From Labedella populi (GTDB lineage Bacteria; Actinomycetota; Actinomycetes; Actinomycetales; Microbacteriaceae), in NCBI RefSeq assembly GCF_004078655.1, contig NZ_RZNC01000003.1, positions 186,001 through 250,000 of the forward strand: a DNA stretch of 64,000 nucleotides. The letters run 5' to 3'. Shown in pieces: positions 25,812 through 34,917 of this stretch; position 1 is the stretch's first letter; each line of letters begins with the position of its first letter. The notes beneath the pieces are model-generated. The model did no database searches. It was not told where the DNA came from and saw only the letters and a list, made by a program, of their open reading frames with translations. A program made the translations under genes and the position numbers.

Positions 25812-28129
25812 CCGATCTCCGCACGATCCCGCCGGCCGTGGCCGCGTGGCTCGCGGCCCTCGTCTGCACTCAGTCGTCGGAGCCGTCCTTCTGGCCACCC
25901 GTGGTGCTCACGCTCGCCGTCGTCGCCCTCGTCGGCGTTCTCGTCGCGGTGGCGCGCGGCGGGCGGCATCAGCGGCTGTCGGCGGTCCTCGCGGCCGTCG
26001 TCGTCTCGGTGGCCGCCGCCACAGCGGTCTCGGTGGCCGTCTCGGCTGGGGCGACGGAGCGTCGACCGTCGGCCCTCGTGGGTCCGGCGACCGACGGGGG
26101 CATCGTCGCGCTCGCGGTCGACGTCGTGGGACCTCCCATCGCCCTCTCCGGCGCGTACGGGCTCGTGGTGGTCGATGTGACGGTGACGGGTGTCGAGGAC
26201 GGGGGAGCGCGGACCGGCGGTCTCCGTGCCCCCGCCGTGCTGTTCGCGTCCGACCCGGCCGGCACGATCGCCGCTGGCGCACGGCTCGTGCTCGACGCAC
26301 GCGTCGAGAACGGTCGCGCCGGGGATCAGCGCGCGTTCGTCCTGCGCGCCGTCGGTGATCCCGTCGTCGGCACTCCGGAGGCCCCGTCCGATCCCGCGGC
26401 GGCAGTGCGGACGGGGTTCTCGGACCTCGCCGCCGGATTCGCCGGAGACGGAGCGGCCCTGCTCCCGGGTCTCGCCGTCGGCGACACGTCCCTCGTCGAC
26501 GACGCCCTCGACGAGCGGATGACGGCGGCGAGCCTCAGTCATCTCACCGCCGTCTCCGGAGCGAACTGCGCCCTCGTCGTCGGCGCGGTCTTCGGGGCCC
26601 TCGCGCTCCTCGGAGCACCACGCTGGGGCCGCGTCGTCGCCGCGCTCCTGGCACTGGCCGGCTTCGTCGCCCTCGTCACGCCAGAGCCGAGCGTCGTGCG
26701 CGCCGCCGTGATGGCGGCGATCGTGCTCCTCGGCATCGCCGTCGGTCGACCGTCTGCCGGTGTCCCGGTCCTGGGGATCGCGGTTGTCGGCATCCTCGTG
26801 AGCGACCCCTGGCTCTCCCGCTCGTTCGGCTTCGCGCTCTCGGCTGCCGCGACCGCCGGGCTGCTTCTCCTCGCCCGGCCGCTCGGCCGGGCGCTCACTC
26901 GGGTGCTCCCGGCGCCCGTCGCGGTCGCACTGGCCCTTCCTCTCGCCGCGCAGCTCGCCTGCCAGCCGATCATCGTGCTCATCGATCCGGCTGTTCCGGT
27001 ATGGGGTGTTCCCGCCAACATGCTCGCGGCCCCCGCAGCACCGATCGCAACGGTGCTCGGGATGATCGCCTGCCTCCTGCTGCCCGTGGCTCCGGCGGTC
27101 GCGACGGGCGTCGCCGCTCTCGCATGGCTCCCCGCGCAGTGGATCGCTGGCGTCGCGACGGCCGCGGCGGCCGCGCCGGACGCTGGTCTCCCGTGGCCGT
27201 CGGGGCCGCCCGGGGTCATCGCGTGGGCCGCCGTTCTCGTCACCATTGCCGTCGTCGTCTCGGCCCGCTCCCTGCGTCTCGCCCACGTGGCCGGCACGAT
27301 GCTGCTGCTCGGGGCCCTCGCCTACGGCACCCTTGTCGGTGGCGACCGGCTCGGAGAGGTCTGGTCACGGCCGACCGACTGGTCCGTCGCGATGTGCGAC
27401 GTCGGTCAGGGCGACGCCGTCCTCGTCCGGAGCGCCGGCCGGACAGCGCTGATCGACACGGGCCCCGACGGGACGGGCATCGAGGAATGCCTGTCGGACC
27501 TCGGCGTCGGTCACATCGACCTGCTCGTCCTCACTCATTTCGATCTCGACCACGTCGGGGGAGTGGCTGCCGTGACGGGGCGCGTCAGGGAGGTTCTGCA
27601 TCAGCCCGTGCACGACCCCGCCGACGCCGCGCTCCTCCGGGACCTCGAGGCGCGCGGTGCGCGGCTTGTCGAGACGACGACCGGTCTCTCCGGCACGCTC
27701 GGCGACCTCCCGTGGCGCGCGCTCTGGCCGCCACCCGACGAGTCCCACTACACGGGCAACGACGGCAGCGTCGTCATCGAGTTCGGGGGAGCCGTCGACG
27801 CGATCTTCCTCGGCGACCTCGGGAAGGACTCGGAGCTCGCTTTGCTCGCCGATGGCCGGGTCGGGAACGCCTACAGGATCGTCAAGTTCGCGCATCACGG
27901 CTCGGCCGACCAGTACCCCGCACTGTACGAACGGATCGACGCACGACTGGCGCTCGTCTCCTGCGGGCGCGACAACGACTACGGCCACCCGACACGTTCG
28001 GCTCTGGCGCTGCTCGACGCGCAGGGAACCACCGTCGCGCGGACGGATCAGGGCGGGACGACCCTCGTCGCCGTGCGAGGTGACTCCCTCGTGACGTGGG
28101 CGGCCGGCCCCCGTCCGGATTCGGGCTGA
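25808..28129 (+). CDS. comEC: ComEC/Rec2 competence channel
   Basis: ComEC is the proposed inner-membrane channel for single-stranded DNA uptake. The 773-residue protein has the three usual parts: an N-terminal membrane and OB-fold region, the Competence domain (LSHLTAVSGANCALV to about residue 500, many helices), and a C-terminal metallo-beta-lactamase domain with LTHFDLDHVGG, FLGDLG and KFAHHGS. The MBL metal ligands appear intact, consistent with a nuclease role. GTG 25808 overlaps the comEA stop. No comF, pilus or dprA genes are nearby. It precedes holA by 75 bases. Confidence 0.95.
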   Translation: MTDLRTIPPAVAAWLAALVCTQSSEPSFWPPVVLTLAVVALVGVLVAVARGGRHQRLSAVLAAVVVSVAAATAVSVAVSAGATERRPSALVGPATDGGIVALAVDVVGPPIALSGAYGLVVVDVTVTGVEDGGARTGGLRAPAVLFASDPAGTIAAGARLVLDARVENGRAGDQRAFVLRAVGDPVVGTPEAPSDPAAAVRTGFSDLAAGFAGDGAALLPGLAVGDTSLVDDALDERMTAASLSHLTAVSGANCALVVGAVFGALALLGAPRWGRVVAALLALAGFVALVTPEPSVVRAAVMAAIVLLGIAVGRPSAGVPVLGIAVVGILVSDPWLSRSFGFALSAAATAGLLLLARPLGRALTRVLPAPVAVALALPLAAQLACQPIIVLIDPAVPVWGVPANMLAAPAAPIATVLGMIACLLLPVAPAVATGVAALAWLPAQWIAGVATAAAAAPDAGLPWPSGPPGVIAWAAVLVTIAVVVSARSLRLAHVAGTMLLLGALAYGTLVGGDRLGEVWSRPTDWSVAMCDVGQGDAVLVRSAGRTALIDTGPDGTGIEECLSDLGVGHIDLLVLTHFDLDHVGGVAAVTGRVREVLHQPVHDPADAALLRDLEARGARLVETTTGLSGTLGDLPWRALWPPPDESHYTGNDGSVVIEFGGAVDAIFLGDLGKDSELALLADGRVGNAYRIVKFAHHGSADQYPALYERIDARLALVSCGRDNDYGHPTRSALALLDAQGTTVARTDQGGTTLVAVRGDSLVTWAAGPRPDSG

Positions 28130-28176
28130 CGAGGCCGCGCGGACGTCGCCGCCCCGGCACCGTCGGTGCTCGCCTC

Positions 28177-28182
28177 TAGACT
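28177..28182 (+). promoter_or_regulatory. -10 hexamer before holA
   Basis: TAGACT lies 22 bases before the holA GTG, which has GAGGAGG at 28194-28200. This is a leadered promoter, in contrast to the leaderless ones nearby. Confidence 0.5.
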
Positions 28183-28204
28183 GGAGCGCGGCTGAGGAGG
28201 TCAC

Positions 28205-29269
28205 GTGGCGGAACGTCGAGGATCGAAAGCGGCGGCGGGCAGGGGTGCGGCATCCCGCGCCCCCGCGAAGGTCGCGATCCCGCAACTCGTGTGGCACGAC
28301 GTGCGACCGGCCCCGGTCGTGCTCATCTCGGGAACACAAGACTTCCTGGCGTCCCGAGCCGTCACCGGCTACCGCGACTTCCTCCGAGCCGAGGATCCGA
28401 GCCTCGAGATCTCGGACGTCGAGGCCGACGCCTACACCTCGGGTGAGCTCATCTCCTTCGCGAGCCCGTCGCTGTTCGGCGAGCCGCGTCTCGTCCGGGT
28501 GTCCAACGTCGAGAGGTGTTCCGACGCCTTCATCGAGGACGCGATCGCGTACCTCGCTCAACCGGCCGAGGGCGCGACCGTCCTGCTGCGCCACGGCGGA
28601 GGCGTGCGGGGCAAGAAACTGCTCGACGCCGTCCGGGCCGCCTCAGGCGTCGCGGTGGAGGTCGTGTGCGCCGACCTCAAGAAGGACGCCGAGAAGATGG
28701 ACTTCGCCTCGCGCGAGTTCCGTGTGGCCGGGCGGCGCATCGCCCCCGGGGCGCTCCGCCAGGTGGTCGCGGCGTTCTCGGACGACGTCGCCGAACTCGC
28801 CGCCGCGTGCCAGCAACTCATCGCCGACATCGAGGGCGACATCACCGAAGACACGGTCACGCGCTACTACGCCGGCCGTGTCGAGACCTCCGCCTTCACC
28901 GTGGCCGACGCCGCGATCGCCGGCCGCGCCGGAGAGGCCCTCGTCGCGCTTCGACACGCGCTCGAGTCGGGAGCGGATCCGGTCCCCATGGTGGCGGCCT
29001 TCGCGATGAAGGTGCGCACGATGGCCAAGGTGAGCGCGAGCAGAGGTTCGTCCGCGTCGTCACTCGGACTCGCACCCTGGCAGATCGACCGCGCCCGTCG
29101 CGATCTCTCCGGCTGGACCGACGACGGTCTCGGCGTCGTCATCCGCGCCATCGCCGAAGCGGACGCGAACGTGAAGGGCGCGGGTCGCGATCCGGTCTTC
29201 GCACTCGAACGCATGGTCGCGACCGTCGCGTCACGAGGGACACTCGCGTCGACACCGGAGCCCTGGTAG
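28205..29269 (+). CDS. holA: DNA polymerase III subunit delta
   Basis: HolA is the clamp-loader subunit that opens the beta sliding clamp. The 354-residue protein shows the AAA+-related fold: VVLISGTQDFLASRAV, LFGEPRLVRVSNVER, VCADLKKDAEKMDFASREF and a C-terminal collar domain ending APWQIDRARRDLSGW...DPVFALERMV. There is no functional P-loop, as expected for delta. The GTG at 28205 has a strong GAGGAGG. rpsT on the opposite strand converges on it, the usual bacterial holA-rpsT neighbourhood. Confidence 0.95.
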   Translation: MAERRGSKAAAGRGAASRAPAKVAIPQLVWHDVRPAPVVLISGTQDFLASRAVTGYRDFLRAEDPSLEISDVEADAYTSGELISFASPSLFGEPRLVRVSNVERCSDAFIEDAIAYLAQPAEGATVLLRHGGGVRGKKLLDAVRAASGVAVEVVCADLKKDAEKMDFASREFRVAGRRIAPGALRQVVAAFSDDVAELAAACQQLIADIEGDITEDTVTRYYAGRVETSAFTVADAAIAGRAGEALVALRHALESGADPVPMVAAFAMKVRTMAKVSASRGSSASSLGLAPWQIDRARRDLSGWTDDGLGVVIRAIAEADANVKGAGRDPVFALERMVATVASRGTLASTPEPW

Positions 29270-29320
29270 CGCATCCGCGAGGATGTAGCGCATGCGCGAC
29301 GATACGTCTCAGGGAACGAT

Positions 29321-29348
29321 GAACGCCCCGTCCGAGGACGGGGCGTTC
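29321..29348. terminator. Bidirectional hairpin between holA and rpsT
   Basis: Thirteen-base complementary arms GAACGCCCCGTCC and GGACGGGGCGTTC with a minimal loop lie in the 126-base convergent gap. It can serve both genes; no clear T-run. Confidence 0.7.
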
Positions 29349-29395
29349 GATGTCGAGGAGGAGCGGGATTCGCTCAGCTCACCGGGACCGGAGAA

Positions 29396-29656
29396 TCAGA
29401 GCGCGGCGACCTTGCTCGCGATCGCGGCCTTCTTGTTCGCTGCCTGGTTCTTGTGGATGACGCCCTTGCTCACGGCCTTGTCGAGCTTGCGGCCCGCGAT
29501 CTTGAGAAATGCGACAGCCTTCTCCTTGTCGCCGGCCGTGATGGCCGTGCGCGTCGAGCGGATGGCCGTCTTGAGCTCGCTCTTGACCGCCTTGTTGCGC
29601 TCCTGAGCCTTCTTGTTGGTGCCGATTCGCTTGATCTGCGACTTGATGTTTGCCAC
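29396..29656 (-). CDS. rpsT: 30S ribosomal protein S20
   Basis: S20 is a primary 16S rRNA binding protein of the small subunit. The 86-residue, Lys/Ala-rich helical protein begins [26 protein letters not shown]-type sequence and ends [13 protein letters not shown], both diagnostic. The ATG at 29656 lies downstream of GAGGAG by about 30 bases, so the ribosome site is weak; the 155-base region upstream holds GTGTGG-A6-CCACAC (about 29727-29744), an A-tract hairpin of unknown role. Convergent with holA. Confidence 0.96.
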   Translation of the reverse strand: MANIKSQIKRIGTNKKAQERNKAVKSELKTAIRSTRTAITAGDKEKAVAFLKIAGRKLDKAVSKGVIHKNQAANKKAAIASKVAAL

Positions 29657-29811
29657 GTGTACGTACGCTTTCGTCGATTGATTGAGGAGATGCCGGTTGC
29701 GAGAGAGGGTCGCGCGCGGCGTATCGTGTGGAAAAAACCCACACGCAAGCCAACAGGAGACGATACCAGTTCCGGGGTGTCAGGGGAAATCTCGTCCGGC
29801 GCGCCTCGGAC

Positions 29812-30552
29812 TCAGTCGGTCTCGTCCTCGGAGCCCGACGGCCGGTCGGGTGCCGCGGCGACGGCATCACGGACGATCCGAGCGAACGCGGCGGGCGCGA
29901 CGAGGGAGACGAGGTGGCTCGCCCGCGGCACCACGATGACGGGTGCCTCCGGTCTCGCCCGCCGGAAGCTGCGCTCATCCAGCCGGAAATGATCGAGGGC
30001 GCCGGTCACGAACCACACGGGACCGGGGTAGCGCGCGAGGTCCGCGATCGGGCGTGTGCCCCCGATCGCAGCGAGGGTCTCGTCCATGACGTCGAGAGCG
30101 ACACCGCCGCTGCCGATGTCCTCCGCGGCGGTGCTCCCGACCGCGAGGCGCGCCATCGTGTCGTTGAGCCATCGCCCCCGGTCGGGCAGTCGGTGGATGA
30201 CTCGGGCCAACACCCGATAGCCCGCCAGTCCCACCCCGCGGGGAAGCGTGAAGCACGAAGACGCCACGAGCAGGGCCACCTTCTCGGGACGACGAGCCGC
30301 ATAAGTGATGCCGATGTAGCCGCCGAGCGAGAGCCCGACGAGGACGACGCGACCACCGAGTGAATCGACGGCCTCGTCGATCGCATCGACCGCCGCATCG
30401 ATCGAGAAGGCCCCGCCGATTCGTGATCCGTGCCCCGGCAGGTCGACGGCGGCGGCGACGAGTCCGGCCGACCGCGCCGCGTCCACCTGCCCGCGCCACA
30501 TCGAGGACGACGTTCGGATCCCGTGGACGAAGAGGATCGGCGGCCGCGTCAT
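29812..30552 (-). CDS. Alpha/beta hydrolase
   Basis: This 246-residue alpha/beta-hydrolase has HG oxyanion residues in ILFVHGIRTS, PGHGSR, the nucleophile elbow GLSLGGYIG (Ser near residue 95), a likely catalytic Asp in VTGALDHF and His in PRASHLVSL. The layout resembles carboxylesterase and MenH/BioH-type enzymes; the substrate cannot be read from sequence. The ATG at 30552 follows TAGCAT by six bases with no ribosome site. It is divergent from the aminotransferase gene, with 77 bases between starts. Confidence 0.88.
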   Translation of the reverse strand: MTRPPILFVHGIRTSSSMWRGQVDAARSAGLVAAAVDLPGHGSRIGGAFSIDAAVDAIDEAVDSLGGRVVLVGLSLGGYIGITYAARRPEKVALLVASSCFTLPRGVGLAGYRVLARVIHRLPDRGRWLNDTMARLAVGSTAAEDIGSGGVALDVMDETLAAIGGTRPIADLARYPGPVWFVTGALDHFRLDERSFRRARPEAPVIVVPRASHLVSLVAPAAFARIVRDAVAAAPDRPSGSEDETD

Positions 30553-30558
30553 ACCGCC

Positions 30559-30564
30559 ATGCTA
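30559..30564 (-). promoter_or_regulatory. -10 hexamer of a leaderless promoter for the hydrolase
   Basis: TAGCAT on the minus strand, six bases before the ATG at 30552. Confidence 0.65.
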
Positions 30565-30617
30565 GGGCCCGAACGCGCCCTGTGCCCTCGGTGTCCGACG
30601 AGGCCCTCGGCGCGTAA

Positions 30618-30623
30618 TAGCGT
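30618..30623 (+). promoter_or_regulatory. -10 hexamer of a leaderless promoter for the aminotransferase
   Basis: TAGCGT, six bases, then the ATG at 30630. It is divergent from the hydrolase promoter. Confidence 0.65.
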
Positions 30624-30629
30624 GGGCTC

Positions 30630-31808
30630 ATGCCGCAGCTCGCCCCGCACATGGCGTCCGTCCCGGAGTCCGGGATCCGGCGTCTCTTCGAGATCGCCCT
30701 CACCCTCGACGACGTCAACATCCTCGCCGTCGGAGAGCCGGACCAGCCCGTCGCTCCCCACATCACCCACGCCGCGATCGATGCGTGGGCTGCGGGGGAG
30801 ACCGGCTACACGGCCAACGGCGGCATCCCGGCCCTCCGGCGGGCGATCGTCGAGAAGCTCGCCCGAGACAACGGGATCGAGGTCGACGTGGAACAGGTCT
30901 GGGTCACGATCGGTGCGACGCAAGCGCTCTTCCAGGCGATGGGACTCCTTCTCGACGCGGGCGACGAGATCCTCGTTCCCGACCCCGGCTACACGACGTT
31001 CGCGATGAACGCCCGCATGCTGCAGGCGGTGCCCGTGCCCTACCGACTGGAGCCGGAGCACGGCTTCGTCCCGGACATCGCGCAGCTCGAGTCGCTCATC
31101 ACGCCGAGGACGCGAGTCCTGCTCGTCAACTCTCCGTCGAACCCGCTCGGTCGGGTGTTCTCGACCGAGGTGCTCCAGAGCCTCGTCGACCTCGCGGCGC
31201 GCCACGATCTCTGGATCCTCTCCGACGAGGTCTACGAGTACTTCACGTTCCGCGGCACGCACACGAGCCCGGCCACCCTCGACACCGACGGCCGGGTCTT
31301 CAGCGTCTTCTCGCTCTCGAAGACCTATGCGATGACCGGGATCCGGGTGGGATACCTCGTCACGCCTCCCGGGTTCGCGGGCGTCATGCGTACCGTTCAG
31401 GAGGCGATGATCAGTTGCGTCCCGACCCCGGATCAACGCGCCGCCGTCGCGGCCCTCTCCGGGTCCCGTGAGCCCGTCGATGTCGCCCTCGCGCATTACG
31501 CGGCGAACGCGGAGGCGGCGGTCGCCCTCCTCGATGAGCGGGGTATCTCGTACCTCGAACCCGACGGGGCGTTCTACCTCTGGATCGACGTCTCCCATGC
31601 AACGGGTGGCGACGTCGCGTCGTGGACCGAGAGGTTCCTGCTCGAGAAACGAGTGGCCGTCGCTCCGGGGAGCGCGTTCGGCCGGTCAGGGGAGGGATGG
31701 ATCCGGGTCTGCCTCGCCGCCGATCGATCCCGGCTCCTCGACGGACTCCGTCGACTGCCGGCTCCCGGTGGCGACTCGCTCGTCGTCGACGTCCCCGCCG
31801 CCGGCTGA
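30630..31808 (+). CDS. PLP-dependent aminotransferase, class I/II
   Basis: This 392-residue fold-type I aminotransferase has the PLP Lys in FSLSKTYAMTGIRVGYL, the NSPSNPLG motif, DPGYTTF and a C-terminal Arg in WIRVCLAA for the substrate carboxylate. It resembles the aspartate/aromatic aminotransferase group, but the amino donor is not predictable. The ATG at 30630 sits six bases after TAGCGT and has no ribosome site. Downstream, after 48 bases, is the short leaderless ORF and TIGR01777 gene. Confidence 0.92.
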   Translation: MPQLAPHMASVPESGIRRLFEIALTLDDVNILAVGEPDQPVAPHITHAAIDAWAAGETGYTANGGIPALRRAIVEKLARDNGIEVDVEQVWVTIGATQALFQAMGLLLDAGDEILVPDPGYTTFAMNARMLQAVPVPYRLEPEHGFVPDIAQLESLITPRTRVLLVNSPSNPLGRVFSTEVLQSLVDLAARHDLWILSDEVYEYFTFRGTHTSPATLDTDGRVFSVFSLSKTYAMTGIRVGYLVTPPGFAGVMRTVQEAMISCVPTPDQRAAVAALSGSREPVDVALAHYAANAEAAVALLDERGISYLEPDGAFYLWIDVSHATGGDVASWTERFLLEKRVAVAPGSAFGRSGEGWIRVCLAADRSRLLDGLRRLPAPGGDSLVVDVPAAG

Positions 31809-31844
31809 GTCGCGGATCGACCGACGGGCGGGGAGCCACGGGGA

Positions 31845-31850
31845 TACGCT
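31845..31850 (+). promoter_or_regulatory. -10 hexamer of a leaderless promoter for a short ORF
   Basis: TACGCT, six bases, then the ATG of a 27-codon ORF at 31857. It is the only clear promoter for the following TIGR01777 gene. Confidence 0.55.
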
Positions 31851-31856
31851 CGGAGC

Positions 31857-31940
31857 ATGTCTCTCTCCTCTGCGCCGCTCAGCATCGTCGGCGGAAGCGT
31901 CCTTCCCCTGTCGTCCCGCTTCTTCCCCGCGGCGCGATGA
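31857..31940 (+). CDS. Short leaderless ORF coupled to the TIGR01777 gene
   Basis: This 27-residue ORF (MSLSSAPLSIVGGSV..., ending RFFPAAR) begins six bases after TACGCT and ends in an ATGA overlap with the ATG of the next gene at 31937. The peptide is Ser/Leu/Pro-rich with no Cys and no obvious run of one amino acid. The geometry suggests that ribosomes load on this ORF and re-initiate at the main gene, which has no ribosome site of its own. It may be a regulatory upstream ORF or just a loading device. I recognise no homologue. Confidence 0.5.
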   Translation: MSLSSAPLSIVGGSVLPLSSRFFPAAR

Positions 31941-32962
31941 CTCCCGTGTCCGGACGAGCGCCCGAGACGGGTGAGACACACGCGCACGGGGGGACCCTCG
32001 GCCGCGCGGTCGTGACGGGAGCGGGCGGATTCGTCGGTTCGGCGATCGTCGCCGATCTCCGATCCCAGGGGTACGAGATCGTCACCGTCGGCCGAGCAGA
32101 GTCCGGCCGGGCGCACGTCGCGTGGGGCGACGCCGCTGGCCTCGACGCCGCCGTGGACGGAGCCGCCGTCGTGGTGAACCTCGCGGGCAAGAACGTCAGC
32201 TGCCGCTACAGCCCGCGGAACCGGCGGGAGATCCTGAACTCTCGCACGGCGACGACTGCGGCGATCGCCCGATCGATCACCCGGTCGGCCTCGCCGCCCC
32301 CTCTCTGGATCAACGCGAGCACGGCGACCATCTACCGGCACGCCATGGACCGCCCGATGACGGAGTCGACCGGCGAGATCGGTGAGGGGTTCTCGGTCGG
32401 TGTCGCGACGGCGTGGGAACACGCGTTCTTCTCCCCGGATCTCGGCGGGACGCGCCGTGTCGCACTGCGCATGGCGATCGTGCTCGGCCACGGCTCGGCT
32501 CTCGCGCCGTTGCTCGGCCTCGCGCGGTTCGGCCTCGGCGGCCGTCAGCTCGACGGCCGATGGTGGGCGCCGCGTGAGAAGCGCGCGGCCGGTGCCTTCC
32601 ACGAGTACCGCCCGACCCACGGACGCCAGATGTTCAGCTGGGTGCACCTCGACGACGTGCTCGGCATCGTCCGGCGCGTCATCGCAGACGAGTCCATCCA
32701 CGGAGCTCTCAACGTGTGCGCGCCGGGTCCCGTCGACAACGGCGAGCTCATGGCGACCGTCCGCCGCTCCGTGCGCATGCCCGTCGGCATCCCGCTGCGT
32801 CGCTGGATGATCGAGCTCGGTGCGCTCGCGATGCGGACGGAGTCGGAACTCCTCCTCAAGAGCCGCTGGGTCGTCCCGGAACGCCTCACCGCGATGGGGT
32901 ACGAGTTCCGTCACCCCGAACTCCGGGGTGCCGTGGACGCCGTCGTCCGCGCGGGTCGCTGA
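31937..32962 (+). CDS. TIGR01777-family epimerase/SDR protein
   Basis: This 341-residue extended short-chain dehydrogenase-like protein has the NAD motif VVTGAGGFVGSAIV, VVNLAGKNVSCRYSPRNRREILNSR, and the C-terminal DUF1731-type tail ALAMRTESELLLKSRWVVPERL. These are the TIGR01777 (YfcH-like) hallmarks; the reaction is not established. The usual Tyr-x-x-x-Lys appears changed (STATIYRHAMDRPMTE), which is common in this family. The ATG at 31937 overlaps the 27-residue ORF; reading farther upstream only enters the aminotransferase gene. Confidence 0.88.
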   Translation: MTPVSGRAPETGETHAHGGTLGRAVVTGAGGFVGSAIVADLRSQGYEIVTVGRAESGRAHVAWGDAAGLDAAVDGAAVVVNLAGKNVSCRYSPRNRREILNSRTATTAAIARSITRSASPPPLWINASTATIYRHAMDRPMTESTGEIGEGFSVGVATAWEHAFFSPDLGGTRRVALRMAIVLGHGSALAPLLGLARFGLGGRQLDGRWWAPREKRAAGAFHEYRPTHGRQMFSWVHLDDVLGIVRRVIADESIHGALNVCAPGPVDNGELMATVRRSVRMPVGIPLRRWMIELGALAMRTESELLLKSRWVVPERLTAMGYEFRHPELRGAVDAVVRAGR

Positions 32963-33059
32963 CACCCGTGCGACCCGCGGTCCGCCCCGCCGTGCGCGAG
33001 TCCGTCGGCACCGTGGGACAATGTGATGTCCACCGAACCACCCCTGACGTGAGGACCGC

Positions 33060-34913
33060 GTGAGCCCCCGAGCGACTACGGCACTCCAGCCCGCCTCCAC
33101 ACCACCGGCGTCGATCCGCAACTTCTGCATCATTGCGCACATCGACCACGGCAAGTCGACGCTCGCCGACCGGATGCTCCAGATCACGGGCGTCGTCGCC
33201 GACCGCGACATGCGTGCGCAGTACCTCGACCGGATGGACATCGAGCGCGAACGCGGCATCACGATCAAGAGCCAGGCCGTGCGGATGCCCTGGTCGAGGA
33301 ACGGCGAGACGTTCGCCCTCAACATGATCGACACGCCCGGCCACGTGGACTTCACCTACGAGGTCTCGCGCTCTCTCGCTGCGTGCGAGGGCGCCATCCT
33401 TCTCGTCGACGCCGCACAGGGCATCGAGGCACAGACCCTCGCCAACCTGTATCTGGCGCTCGAGAACGATCTCGAGATCATCCCGGTCCTCAACAAGATC
33501 GACCTCCCCGCAGCCGACCCGGACAAGTACGCGGCCGAACTCGCGGGACTCATCGGAGGCCGGCCCGAGGACGTACTTCGCGTCTCCGGGAAGACGGGCA
33601 TGGGAGTCGAGGAGCTGCTCGACCGTGTCGTCGAGCGCATCCCGAGCCCGACGGGCGACGCCGACGCCCCGGCACGCGCGATGATCTTCGACTCCGTCTA
33701 CGACACCTACCGCGGCGTCGTCACGTACGTCCGGATGATCGACGGCTCGCTCAGTCCGCGCGAGCGCATCCAGATGATGTCGACGCGCGCCGTACACGAG
33801 CTCCTCGAGATCGGCGTCTCCTCTCCCGAGCCGCTCCCCACGAAAGGGCTCGGCGTCGGCGAGGTCGGCTACCTCATCACCGGCGTGAAGGACGTGCGGC
33901 AATCGAAGGTCGGTGATACCGTCACGACCGCGATGAAGCCCGCGGCCGAGGCGCTGCCCGGATACACCGACCCGAAGCCCATGGTCTTCTCGGGGCTCTA
34001 CCCGATCGACGGCGCCGACTACCCGGACCTGCGCGAAGCGCTCGACAAGCTCAAGCTCTCGGACGCGGCCCTCAACTACGAGCCGGAGACCTCCGTGGCC
34101 CTCGGCTTCGGCTTCCGCTGCGGCTTCCTCGGCCTCCTCCACCTCGAGATCATCACCGAGCGTCTCGAGCGCGAGTTCGGGCTCGACCTCATCGCGACCG
34201 CTCCGTCGGTGACCTACGAGGTCACGACGGAGGACAAGAAGACCGTCACCGTCACGAACCCGAGCGAGTTCCCCGGCGGGAAGATCCAGGCCGTCTCCGA
34301 GCCCGTCGTCAAGGTGGGCGTGCTCGCGCCGAAGGACTACGTCGGCACGATCATGGAACTGTGCCAGTCGCGCCGGGGTACGCTCCTCGGCATGGAGTAC
34401 CTCGGCGAGGATCGCGTCGAGCTGCGGTACACGATGCCGCTCGGTGAGATCGTCTTCGACTTCTTCGACCACCTCAAGAGCCGCACCCAGGGCTACGCGT
34501 CGCTCGACTACGAGCCGGCGGGGGAGCAGGAGGCGGATCTCGTGAAGGTCGACATCCTGCTGCAGGGGGAGCAGGTCGACGCGTTCAGCGCGATCGTGCA
34601 CCGCGACAAGGCATACGCCTACGGCGTACTCATGACGGAGCGCCTCAAGAACCTCATCCCGCGCCAGCAGTTCGAGGTCCCGATCCAGGCGGCGATCGGC
34701 GCGCGCATCATCGCCCGCGAATCGATCCGCGCGATGCGCAAGGATGTCCTCGCGAAGTGTTATGGCGGTGACATCACCCGCAAGCGCAAACTGCTCGAGA
34801 AGCAGAAGGAGGGCAAGAAGCGCATGAAGATGGTCGGCAAGGTCGAGGTGCCGCAAGAGGCCTTCATCGCTGCGCTCTCCGGAGACACCGAGACGAAGAA
34901 GGACAAGAAGTAG
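33060..34913 (+). CDS. lepA: Elongation factor 4 (LepA)
   Basis: LepA is a ribosomal GTPase that back-translocates or assists 30S biogenesis. The 617-residue protein shows [14 protein letters not shown] (G1), RGITIKSQ (G2), DTPGHVDF (G3), NKIDLP (G4) and the LepA-specific C-terminal domain ending [20 protein letters not shown]. The start is GTG 33060 with a weak GAGG about 6 bases upstream. The DUF1990 gene starts 4 bases after its stop, and hemW follows, a common lepA-hemW arrangement. Confidence 0.97.
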   Translation: MSPRATTALQPASTPPASIRNFCIIAHIDHGKSTLADRMLQITGVVADRDMRAQYLDRMDIERERGITIKSQAVRMPWSRNGETFALNMIDTPGHVDFTYEVSRSLAACEGAILLVDAAQGIEAQTLANLYLALENDLEIIPVLNKIDLPAADPDKYAAELAGLIGGRPEDVLRVSGKTGMGVEELLDRVVERIPSPTGDADAPARAMIFDSVYDTYRGVVTYVRMIDGSLSPRERIQMMSTRAVHELLEIGVSSPEPLPTKGLGVGEVGYLITGVKDVRQSKVGDTVTTAMKPAAEALPGYTDPKPMVFSGLYPIDGADYPDLREALDKLKLSDAALNYEPETSVALGFGFRCGFLGLLHLEIITERLEREFGLDLIATAPSVTYEVTTEDKKTVTVTNPSEFPGGKIQAVSEPVVKVGVLAPKDYVGTIMELCQSRRGTLLGMEYLGEDRVELRYTMPLGEIVFDFFDHLKSRTQGYASLDYEPAGEQEADLVKVDILLQGEQVDAFSAIVHRDKAYAYGVLMTERLKNLIPRQQFEVPIQAAIGARIIARESIRAMRKDVLAKCYGGDITRKRKLLEKQKEGKKRMKMVGKVEVPQEAFIAALSGDTETKKDKK

Positions 34914-34917
34914 AGCC

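Noticed and set aside
33016-33031. Short palindrome GGACA-N6-TGTCC and an 8-codon ORF before lepA
   Set aside because: Five-base arms are too short, and the hexamer before the mini-ORF has the wrong spacing for the leaderless pattern.
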